Positions 8,721-15,813 of a stretch of DNA of 64,000 bases are shown here, piece by piece. The stretch covers positions 110,892-174,891 of the forward strand of contig NZ_JBHMFS010000011.1 in assembly GCF_051433165.1 (NCBI RefSeq). The letters are read 5' to 3'. A model generated the notes under the pieces. The model saw only the letters and a program-made list of their open reading frames with translations. It was not told the DNA's origin and did not search any database. The position numbers and the translations under genes were made by a program. The first letter of the stretch is position 1. Each line of letters begins with the position of its first letter. The stretch is from Falsiroseomonas sp051433165 (GTDB lineage: Bacteria > Pseudomonadota > Alphaproteobacteria > Acetobacterales > Acetobacteraceae).

Positions 8721-8925
8721 GCGGGGGGCCTTGCCCCCCGCACCCCCCACCAGGAGGCAGTGGCCTCCTGGACCACGGGACTTTGTGCAGGAAGGGAGAG
8801 GGGCCAGCGGTACCGCAGATCATGCGGTCGCTCCGGCCCCTCTCCCTTCCTGCACAGGATTCAAGGGTTCCAAGGGGCCACTGCCCCTTGGCGGGAGGGT
8901 GCAGGGAGGGCGGAGCCCTCCTTGC
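8721..8925. repeat. 205-bp composite palindromic element with five hairpins
   Basis: The 306-base gap between uvrD and prmA holds no gene but five consecutive perfect or near-perfect stem-loops: 8721-8729/8733-8741 (9 bp), 8750-8758/8763-8771 (9 bp), 8784-8805/8835-8856 (22 bp perfect, with a further ACCGCA/TGCGGT stem inside its loop), 8870-8878/8883-8891 (9 bp) and 8901-8911/8915-8925 (11 bp with one G.T). The right half is the approximate reverse complement of the left, so the whole block is one large inverted repeat. It resembles a REP/BIME-type intergenic repeat and could affect readthrough or mRNA stability between the two co-directional genes. Confidence 0.85.
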
Positions 8926-8997
8926 AAACAACCCGCGCCATCCTCCAAAGCCCCCACAATCCTCGCCCACCCTTCCGGATGAAAAGGTTCAGCCTGC

Positions 8998-9921
8998 ATG
9001 TCGCGTGATGTTTATGCCCAGCGTCAGGCGCGGCGGGCGGAGCCGTTGGAGACGGTTTGGTTTGATGCGTTGCCGGAGGCGGCGGTGCCGATGTTTGAGG
9101 CGGCGTTGTTGCGGGTGTGTCCTTCGGTCGCGATTTTCCGGGATGAGGCGACGGATACCTGGCGGGTTGAGGGGGTGCGGGCGCGCGGGCAGGGGGATGA
9201 GGAGTTGGCGGGGGCTTTGGCCTTGGCGGCTCTGGTCACGGGTGTGACGCCAGCGTTGCAGGCGGAGCCTGTCGAGGCGGAGGGGTGGCTGGCCCGGACG
9301 GTGGCCAGCTTCGGGGAGCAGGAGATTGGCGCCGGCGTGCTGGTGCGGCCGACGCATGTGCCGGATCGGCGGATCTATGGGCGCATGGTGTTGAAGCTGG
9401 ATGCAGGGATCGCGTTCGGCTCGGGCGAGCATGGCTCGACGCGCGGTTGCCTCGTGGCGTTCGAGCGGGTGGCGCGGGATGGCCGGGCGCGGCGGTTGCG
9501 GCGGTTGCTGGATCTGGGGACGGGGTCCGGCATTCTGGCGATGGCGGCGGCCAAGCGGTTGCGGCGGCCTGTGCTGGCCACGGATATCGAGCCGTGGAGT
9601 GTCCGGGTGGCGGAGGAGAATGCCCGGATGAATGGCGTAGGGCGGCTGGTGCGGGCGCGGCTGGCCGATGGCTGGAAGGACCGGCATGTGCGGGCCGGGC
9701 GGCCTTATGACCTGGTGTTCGCCAATATCCTGGCGCGGCCGCTGTGTTCCATGGCGAAGGATCTGAGTGTGGGTCTGGCGCCGGGCGGCACGGCCATTCT
9801 CGCAGGGCTTCTGGGGACGCAGGTGCGAATGGTGCTGGCGGCGCATCGGCGGCGCGGCATGGTGCTGGAGCGGCGTCTGCCGCAGGGCGCCTGGGCGACG
9901 CTGGTGTTACGACGGAGATAA
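8998..9921 (+). CDS. prmA: Ribosomal protein L11 methyltransferase
   Basis: PrmA trimethylates ribosomal protein L11 using S-adenosylmethionine. The 307-residue protein has an N-terminal substrate-recognition domain and a C-terminal Rossmann methyltransferase with DLGTGSGILAMAA (SAM motif I), ATDIEPWSVRVAEENA, and NILARPL, the N(I/V)LA motif at the catalytic site. GIAFGSGEHGSTRG corresponds to the family's GTG.H.TT region. Synonymous codons end mostly in G or T on the coding strand, unlike the C-rich 3' half of uvrD just upstream. It is convergent with the DUF1127 gene. Confidence 0.92.
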   Translation: MSRDVYAQRQARRAEPLETVWFDALPEAAVPMFEAALLRVCPSVAIFRDEATDTWRVEGVRARGQGDEELAGALALAALVTGVTPALQAEPVEAEGWLARTVASFGEQEIGAGVLVRPTHVPDRRIYGRMVLKLDAGIAFGSGEHGSTRGCLVAFERVARDGRARRLRRLLDLGTGSGILAMAAAKRLRRPVLATDIEPWSVRVAEENARMNGVGRLVRARLADGWKDRHVRAGRPYDLVFANILARPLCSMAKDLSVGLAPGGTAILAGLLGTQVRMVLAAHRRRGMVLERRLPQGAWATLVLRRR

Positions 9922-10030
9922 GGGGCCGGACATGCGACGGGGCCGATGCCGCTGGCACCGGCCCCGCGCTTCCGCCGCGGTCCAGATCCCCTGCCGGGTG
10001 CGGGGGTTGGGGCTGCAACGGGTAAGGGGC

Positions 10031-10061
10031 GCGCGCTCCTGCTGGGGGAGTGGGAGCGCGC
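10031..10061. terminator. GC-rich hairpin between convergent prmA and DUF1127 genes
   Basis: A perfect 9-bp stem GCGCGCTCC (10031-10039) / GGAGCGCGC (10053-10061) lies in the 195-base gap between the two converging genes. There is no U tract, so it is only terminator-like. Another arm pair GGGGCCG/CGGCCCC lies near 9940-9965. The rest of the gap shows nothing recognisable. Confidence 0.45.
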
Positions 10062-10116
10062 GGTGGGTACCGCCGCCAAAGGGGGGGATTTTGGGGGCGG
10101 ACCTGTCTCGGGAACG

Positions 10117-10542
10117 TCAGGCTGCGGCGGCGGTTCCCCGCACCGGGCTGTTGGCATTCGCCGGCGTGTGCACGGTGGTTACGGCCACGGTCACCGTCGC
10201 GGCCTTGACCGGGCTGGCGGCCTTCAGCGCCGGTGCGCGGAAGTCCGGGTCGAACACATGGGCGATCTCGCCGCGGGTCAGGCCGATATCCGCCAGTTCG
10301 CGGTCGGTCAGGCTGCGGAGGCTCTCATAGGTGCTCTGCCGGGCGGGCCAGCTGCGCAGCGTGCGGCCGAGGAAAGACAGGCCGCGGACCAGGCTGGCGA
10401 AGAAACTGATCACGCCTTCGGCGATCGCCTGGTCGCGGGCGCGGATCGCTGCGTGGCGCAGCATCTCGATCTCGCGGGCCGTGCGGTCCGGGGTGGCGAT
10501 GGCGAACAGGATGGCCTGTTCCGTGCTGTGGCGGGCGTTCAT
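10117..10542 (-). CDS. DUF1127 (YjiS-like) domain protein
   Basis: A 141-residue protein whose central segment TYESLRSLTDRELADIGLTR is the DUF1127 signature, an arginine-rich two-helix motif found in small alphaproteobacterial proteins, some of which bind RNA and influence phosphate, carbon or stress responses. The copy here is extended: about 75 residues precede the motif and an Ala/Thr/Val-rich tail follows it. The ATG at 10542 has AGAGGT upstream; the frame continues further upstream but without family support. Its role is unknown. It faces prmA head to tail across a GC hairpin. Confidence 0.7.
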   Translation of the reverse strand: MNARHSTEQAILFAIATPDRTAREIEMLRHAAIRARDQAIAEGVISFFASLVRGLSFLGRTLRSWPARQSTYESLRSLTDRELADIGLTRGEIAHVFDPDFRAPALKAASPVKAATVTVAVTTVHTPANANSPVRGTAAAA

Positions 10543-10725
10543 GATGACCTCTGTTGAGCGGCGCGGCGGGCTGGCCAGTCTTGGCCTCGGCCCCCGCGCT
10601 TCGCAGATGCAACATAGGGATGGAGAGGCCACAGGTGATGCGCCGAAGCCACAGCCAAGACATGCGTCCAGCGCATGAAATACATCGGACATATGTTTCA
10701 TCGTTAGGGCTTCGGTAACCAGCCG

Positions 10726-12510
10726 ATGGAAACCTCACCCTCCCACCGCCTCGCTGTGCTGCGCGCGGAGCTGGCGCGCCAGGGGCTGGACGGCCTTCTG
10801 GTGCCGCGCGCGGATGCGTTTCTTGGTGAATATGTACCGCCCTCCGCGGCGCGGCTGGCCTGGCTCACTGGCTTCACCGGCAGTGCCGGGCTGGCCCTGG
10901 TGCTGCGGGACCGCGCGGTGCTGTTCGTTGATGGCCGCTACACCACCCAGGCGGCGGCGGAGACCGACCCGGCGCTGTGGGAACGCCGGCATCTGCTGGA
11001 CCAACCGCCAGCCGCCTTCCTGAAGGCGGAGGCGCCGGGCGCGCGTATTGGCTACGACCCCTGGCTGCACCCGCAAGCCGCGCTGGATCGGCTGGCGGAG
11101 TCCGGCGGCACTCTGGTACCACTGGAGGGCAATCCGGTCGATGCGGTTTGGGCAGACCGCCCTGCGCCGCCGGCGGGCCAGGCCGTGCCGCATCCGCTGC
11201 AATTCGCCGGGCAGGATTCCGGTACGAAGCGCGCGGAAGCCGCCGCCGCGCTGCGCGAAGCCGGGCAGGATGCCGCGGTGCTGGCCGATGCCCATGCGGT
11301 GGCCTGGCTGCTGAACATCCGCGGCGATGACCTGCCGCACACACCGCTCGCCCTCGCCATGGCGCTGCTGCATGCCGATGCGCGGGTGGATCTGTTTCTC
11401 GACCCCGCGCGCGCCGATGCTGCGCTGCTGGCGCATCTCGGCAATGGCGTGGCCCTGCGCAAGCCGGAGGCGCTGGCCGGCGTGCTGGAGGGCCTGGCCG
11501 GCCGCCGGGTGCGGCTGGATGCGGAGGTGACGCCCGCTTGGTTCGGCCAGCGCCTGCGCGCAGCGGGGGCGGAGGTGGTGGCAGGCGAAGACCCCTGCCG
11601 CCTGCCGCGCGCCTGCAAGAACACGGTGGAGCAGGACGGTGCCCGTGCTGCCCACCTGCGCGATGCGGTGGCGCTGTGCCGCTTCCTCGCCTGGTTCGCC
11701 GGCGCCGCGCCGGCGGGGCGGGAGACGGAGCTTTCGGCGGCGGCGAAGCTGCTGGCGCTGCGGGCGGACGGCGCGCATTTCGTGGCCGAAAGCTTCCCCG
11801 CTATCAGCGGTGCCGGTGAGAATGGCGCCATCATCCACTATCGCGCGACACCGGAGACCGATCGGCCGATCCGCGCGGATGAATGCTACCTGATCGACAG
11901 CGGCGCGCAGTACCGGGATGGCACCACGGATATCACCCGCGCGCTGTGGACCGGCCCGGGCGCGCCCCCGGCCGAGCTGGCCGCGCGCTACACGATGGTG
12001 CTGCAGGGCCACCTGGCGCTGTCCGCGCTGCGATTCCCGGAGGGTGTGGCCGGCGTTCACCTGGATGCGCTGGCGCGCCAGCGGCTCTGGGCCGCGGGGC
12101 TGGATTACGACCACGGCACTGGCCACGGCGTGGGCAGCTTCCTTTCGGTGCATGAAGGGCCGGCCGGAATCAGCCGTGCGGCGCGACCGGTGCCGCTGAA
12201 GCCGGGCATGATCCTGTCGAACGAGCCGGGACTCTACCTGCCCGGCGCCTATGGCATCCGCATCGAGAACCTGCTGCTGGTGCGCCAGGCCACCCCTCTG
12301 CCCGGCCAGGCCAAGCCCTTCCTGGATTTCGAGACGCTGAGCTGGGCGCCCTATGACCGCCGCCTGATCCAGGGGGCGATGCTGTCCGCAGCGGAACGGG
12401 CGCAGGTGGATGCGTATCACCGCGCGGTCGCGCAGCGGATCGGCCCGCTGCTGCCGGAGGAAGCGCGAGGCTGGCTGATGCAGGCCTGCGCGCCGCTGCC
12501 GAAGGGCTGA
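10726..12510 (+). CDS. pepP: Xaa-Pro aminopeptidase (M24B)
   Basis: This 594-residue peptidase removes N-terminal residues preceding proline. It has the long three-domain architecture of eukaryotic-type aminopeptidase P: two creatinase-like N-terminal domains and a C-terminal pita-bread fold. The dinuclear metal ligands are visible: Asp in LIDSGAQYRDGTTDITR (two aspartates), His in HGTGHGVG, Glu in SNEPG and Glu in GIRIEN. It is cytoplasmic (no signal peptide). It is transcribed alone, about 150 bases before the cellulose cluster, with no obvious link to it. Confidence 0.9.
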   Translation: METSPSHRLAVLRAELARQGLDGLLVPRADAFLGEYVPPSAARLAWLTGFTGSAGLALVLRDRAVLFVDGRYTTQAAAETDPALWERRHLLDQPPAAFLKAEAPGARIGYDPWLHPQAALDRLAESGGTLVPLEGNPVDAVWADRPAPPAGQAVPHPLQFAGQDSGTKRAEAAAALREAGQDAAVLADAHAVAWLLNIRGDDLPHTPLALAMALLHADARVDLFLDPARADAALLAHLGNGVALRKPEALAGVLEGLAGRRVRLDAEVTPAWFGQRLRAAGAEVVAGEDPCRLPRACKNTVEQDGARAAHLRDAVALCRFLAWFAGAAPAGRETELSAAAKLLALRADGAHFVAESFPAISGAGENGAIIHYRATPETDRPIRADECYLIDSGAQYRDGTTDITRALWTGPGAPPAELAARYTMVLQGHLALSALRFPEGVAGVHLDALARQRLWAAGLDYDHGTGHGVGSFLSVHEGPAGISRAARPVPLKPGMILSNEPGLYLPGAYGIRIENLLLVRQATPLPGQAKPFLDFETLSWAPYDRRLIQGAMLSAAERAQVDAYHRAVAQRIGPLLPEEARGWLMQACAPLPKG

Positions 12511-12606
12511 GAAAGCCCGGTCGCGCCGCGCGGGTTTGGGGTGCTGTCGGCGGAACGATAAGGAATGCAACCTATACGGGCAATTACGTGGACTCGCGCA
12601 GGGGAA

Positions 12607-12630
12607 GGTTGTTAACTGTGAATATCAACC
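12607..12630. promoter_or_regulatory. AT-rich imperfect palindrome upstream of the cellulose cluster
   Basis: In the 154-base gap before bcsZ an unusually AT-rich patch contains the dyad GGTTG-N14-CAACC, whose inner bases (TTAAC / AATAT) are partly symmetrical. It lies 35 bases before the bcsZ start and could be an operator or part of the promoter. No matching known regulator is proposed. Confidence 0.3.
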
Positions 12631-12664
12631 CTCGCTTCACCTGCTGCTGCGACCCTAGGTCCGC

Positions 12665-13786
12665 ATGTCCCAGATCCTCCGTCGCCGCACGCTGCTCGCT
12701 CTTGCCGCCGCACCGGCCCTGCCGGCGCCGGCGCTTGCCACCATGGATGCAGGCAGGGGGCCGCGCCCGGAACCCGGGCCGCCCAGCCCCCGCGGCCCGG
12801 CGCTGGACCCCGCAGTGTGGCGCACCTTCTGCACCCGTTTCGTGCGCCCGGATGGGCGGGTGGTGGATACCTTCAACAACGGCATCTCCCACAGCGAGGG
12901 CCAGGGCTGGGCGCTGCTGTGTGCCGAACAGGCGCTGGACCGGGAGACCTTCGACCAGATCCTGAGCTGGACCACCCGCACCCTGGCGCGCCCCGGCGAT
13001 GCGCTGCTGTCCTGGCGGTTCCGGCCGGATGCCTTTGGCGGGGTCGGCCAGGTGGATGACCCGAACAACGCCACGGATGGCGACCTGATGTTCGCCTGGG
13101 CGCTGCTGCGCGCCGGCCGGCGCTGGCGGTCCGAGGCCTACACCGAACAGGGCGTGGCCGTTGCGCGGGATGTGCTGCGCCTGCTGGTCCGCCAGGTGGG
13201 GGACGAGACGGTGCTGCTGCCGGGCGCGGCGGGGTTCGAGCAGCGCGAGCATGTCGTGCTCAACCCCTCCTACTACGCCTTCCCGGCGCTGCGGGCGCTG
13301 GCCCAGGCGGTGCCGGACCCGATCTGGCTGCGGCTCGCCTCCGATGGATTGTCGCTGATGCGCCGGGCGCGCTTCGGCCGCTGGGGCCTGCCGGCGGATT
13401 GGGTGGCGCTGCCGCGCGGCGGCGGACGGCCCTCACCCGCACCGGGCTGGCCGACGCGGTTCTCCTATGACGCGGTGCGGGTCCCGCTGTACCTGGCATG
13501 GGCCGGGCTGGGGCGGGAGCCCGCCGCGGTGGGCGCCGCGCGCTTCTGGACCGACCCGCGCCACACGCGTATGCCCGCCTGGACCGATTTCGCCGCCGAT
13601 ACGGTCTCACCCTATGGAGCGTCACCCGGAATACGTGCGGTGGCGCAACTGACGATCGCGAGGCATGCAGATGCGACGAGTTCACCCCCGGAATCCTCGG
13701 TGGATGAGGCGCAGGACTACTATTCAGCGATCTTGTCGCTGCTCGCCCGTCTCGCTTGGCGAGACTCGCTGACAGCTTCGATCTAG
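12665..13786 (+). CDS. bcsZ: Periplasmic endo-1,4-beta-glucanase of the cellulose cluster (GH8)
   Basis: A 373-residue glycoside hydrolase family 8 enzyme that trims nascent cellulose in the periplasm, needed for normal cellulose export and fibre assembly. It carries a twin-arginine-like signal (RRRTLLALAAAPALPAPALA). The catalytic acid Glu78 lies in SEGQGWALL and the catalytic base region is ATDGDLMFAWALL with Asp138. NPSYYAFPAL is also typical of BcsZ. It is the first gene of the cellulose cluster, as cmcAx is in Komagataeibacter. The C-terminus is rather polar (ADATSSPPESS) and may extend past the catalytic barrel. Confidence 0.9.
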   Translation: MSQILRRRTLLALAAAPALPAPALATMDAGRGPRPEPGPPSPRGPALDPAVWRTFCTRFVRPDGRVVDTFNNGISHSEGQGWALLCAEQALDRETFDQILSWTTRTLARPGDALLSWRFRPDAFGGVGQVDDPNNATDGDLMFAWALLRAGRRWRSEAYTEQGVAVARDVLRLLVRQVGDETVLLPGAAGFEQREHVVLNPSYYAFPALRALAQAVPDPIWLRLASDGLSLMRRARFGRWGLPADWVALPRGGGRPSPAPGWPTRFSYDAVRVPLYLAWAGLGREPAAVGAARFWTDPRHTRMPAWTDFAADTVSPYGASPGIRAVAQLTIARHADATSSPPESSVDEAQDYYSAILSLLARLAWRDSLTASI

Positions 13787-13865
13787 AAGTGCCTGCGCGG
13801 TCGAGATTAGGTATTCCCTAACCGTCGCAGCCACGGCATGTTGCGGTGCGATTGGGGGTTTTTTT

Positions 13866-14981
13866 ATGCGCCAAGATACGGATGTTGCCCGCGTCGCCGC
13901 GGCGCTTCGGGCGCCCGCTATCCGTTACCGTAGTTTCGGCAATGAACCGGTCCGTACACCTGTGCCGGTGCCGGAGGCCGATCCCTATGCGTTGCTCGGC
14001 GCCGCCATGAATGCGGCGGCGGAGATCGGCCAGCAGCAGGGGATGCCGCCAGCCGAACCCTGGCAGCCCCCGATGCCCCCGCCCGCGCCGGTTTCCGAAT
14101 CCGTGGCCCCTGCACCTGCCCAGCCCTATTGGTCCGAGCCTCCCTCGCCGCAGGCGGTGCCGACCCAGAACTGGGCCGAGCCGGTGCAGCAATGGTCGGC
14201 GCCGGCCCAACCGGTGGCCGAGCCGCAGACCTGGCCGGAGCCCGCCGCCGAGGCCTGGCCCGCCCCGCAGCCGCCAACGCAGCATTGGGTGGAGCCGGAG
14301 CGGCCGGCGCCACCCCGGGAGCCAGAGCCGGTGGCAAGCCTGCCCGAGCCTGCACCGCCTCCACCCCCGATACCGGTGCCGCTTCCGCCGCCGCCTGTCC
14401 TTCGGCAGCCGGAGCCGGCTGCGCCGCCGCCGGAAAGGCCCGAGGCCGCCGGCTGGACGCCCGCGCCGGTCCAGGTGGCAGAGCCTGTGGCCGCACCTGA
14501 CGCGCCTGCAGCCGCGCCCGCCCGTGTGGCGACCCCGCCGAAGGCGCCGCCAGCCGCGGCCGCCCCGGCGGTATTCGGTCTCAGCGACATGACCCTGCTG
14601 CAGGCCGCCGACATGCCGGCGCCCCCCGCACTGCGCCCGGCGCTGTCCACCCTGGCGGAATTGTCCTCCGCCCCACCGGCTTCGCGGCATGCCTCGCAGC
14701 CTGGCGCCCCGCATGCGGCATTTCCGCTGATCGATGCGCTGGACCTGCCCGGCGGCCTGCTTGCCCGCCGCTCCGCCCTGGCCGAGGCGCGGGACCCCGT
14801 GCCGGAGGAAGCGCCACCGGCGGAGCCGCCCGCGCGGCCGCCGCCCGCCGTCCTGATGGCTACCGAGATAGACTTGCCCCTATCGGAACTTTTGCGCCTT
14901 CTCGCCGCGGATCCGGCCGAGTCGGCCGATGCCTTCCAAGCCCTGCGCCGTCCCCCACGCGCAGAACCACTCGACGCCTGA
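13866..14981 (+). CDS. Proline-rich cellulose biosynthesis protein, BcsP/BcsR-like
   Basis: This 371-residue protein begins with a short conserved-looking segment (DTDVARVAAALRAPAIRY) resembling the BcsR/BcsP N-terminus, in which a hydrophobic pattern D-V-x3-V-x2-A-L-x2-P-x-I-x-Y is shared with E. coli BcsR. It is then about 60% Pro, Ala and Glu with repeated PEPA/PAPP strings up to residue 235, followed by a more ordered C-terminal 130 residues (FGLSDMTLLQAADM, LPLSELLRLLAADP). BcsP-type proteins accompany BcsQ in other clusters and are thought to help localise or activate the synthase. A run of seven T residues lies immediately before the ATG. Assignment rests on position and the N-terminus, not on overall similarity. 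Confidence 0.6.
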   Translation: MRQDTDVARVAAALRAPAIRYRSFGNEPVRTPVPVPEADPYALLGAAMNAAAEIGQQQGMPPAEPWQPPMPPPAPVSESVAPAPAQPYWSEPPSPQAVPTQNWAEPVQQWSAPAQPVAEPQTWPEPAAEAWPAPQPPTQHWVEPERPAPPREPEPVASLPEPAPPPPPIPVPLPPPPVLRQPEPAAPPPERPEAAGWTPAPVQVAEPVAAPDAPAAAPARVATPPKAPPAAAAPAVFGLSDMTLLQAADMPAPPALRPALSTLAELSSAPPASRHASQPGAPHAAFPLIDALDLPGGLLARRSALAEARDPVPEEAPPAEPPARPPPAVLMATEIDLPLSELLRLLAADPAESADAFQALRRPPRAEPLDA

Positions 14982-15012
14982 TGTTCCAACTGCCGGGAGG
15001 CACCGCTCGCCC

Positions 15013-15813
15013 ATGCCGCTAATCTGTTTTGCGTCCCCCAAGGGCGGCGTCGGCAAGACGACGCTGACCGCGAACCTCGCCGACGCGCTGCAGCGCGAGG
15101 GTCGTCGGGTCATGGTCATGGACTTCGACCCGCAGAACACGTTGCGGCTTCATTTCGGTGTGCCCCTGACGGATATGGGCGGCTTCACCGCCGATCTGCC
15201 GCGCCGCCCCGACTGGCGCAGCTGCGTGCGGGAGACAGCATCCGGCGTGAAGGTGCTGCCGCATGGCGCGATGGAACTGCGCGGCGCGCTCGGCCTGGCC
15301 GCGGCGCTGGAGCGGGACCCGGAGCTGCTTGCGGCGCCGATGCGCTCCATCCTGTCCGACCCCGGCCTGACCGTCATCGCCGATACCTCGCCCGGCCCCT
15401 CGCATGCGCTGGCGGTGCTGGTGCCGATGGCGTCGATGGTCATCGCGGTGCTGCAGGCGGAAGCGATCAGCGCCGCGCTGATCCCGGACATCGACAGCGG
15501 CCGGTTCCTCGGCTCGGGCACCATGGCGGCGCTGTTCGCCGGCCGGCTGCGCGTGGTGCTGAACGAGGTGGATCTGAATTCGCGACTGTCCCGCGCGGCC
15601 GCCGATGCCGTGGCGCGTCATCTCGGCCCGCGCCTGCTCGGCGCCGTGACGCGCGATGAAACGATGGCCGAGGCGCTGGCGATGCAGAAGCTGGTGCAGG
15701 AAATCGCGCCCGACAGCCGCGCCGCGGAAGACATCCGCGGCATCGCCCGCGCGGTCGAGGCCGCGCTGCCGGCGGCGCCCGAGGGCTTCTCCATGGGTTG
15801 GGGCGCGCGATGA
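15013..15813 (+). CDS. bcsQ: Cellulose synthase-associated ParA/MinD-type ATPase BcsQ
   Basis: A 266-residue deviant-Walker ATPase: SPKGGVGKTTLTANLADAL near the N-terminus, VMDFDPQNTLRLHFG as the A' motif, and IADTSPG as the Walker B region. BcsQ is required for cellulose secretion in enterobacteria and is proposed to position the Bcs complex. The ATG at 15013 directly before the Walker block has GGGAGG 12 bases upstream. Its last codons overlap the bcsAB start (ATGA), implying coupled translation with the synthase. BcsQ in a cluster that also has BcsD differs from the Komagataeibacter arrangement, which lacks bcsQ. Confidence 0.9.
   Translation: MPLICFASPKGGVGKTTLTANLADALQREGRRVMVMDFDPQNTLRLHFGVPLTDMGGFTADLPRRPDWRSCVRETASGVKVLPHGAMELRGALGLAAALERDPELLAAPMRSILSDPGLTVIADTSPGPSHALAVLVPMASMVIAVLQAEAISAALIPDIDSGRFLGSGTMAALFAGRLRVVLNEVDLNSRLSRAAADAVARHLGPRLLGAVTRDETMAEALAMQKLVQEIAPDSRAAEDIRGIARAVEAALPAAPEGFSMGWGAR

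Noticed and set aside
13787..13865. c-di-GMP riboswitch or terminator before the BcsP-like gene because of hairpin-like bases and a T run
   Set aside because: No GEMM consensus and only a 5-bp stem; the T run is directly at the start codon and not behind a strong stem.
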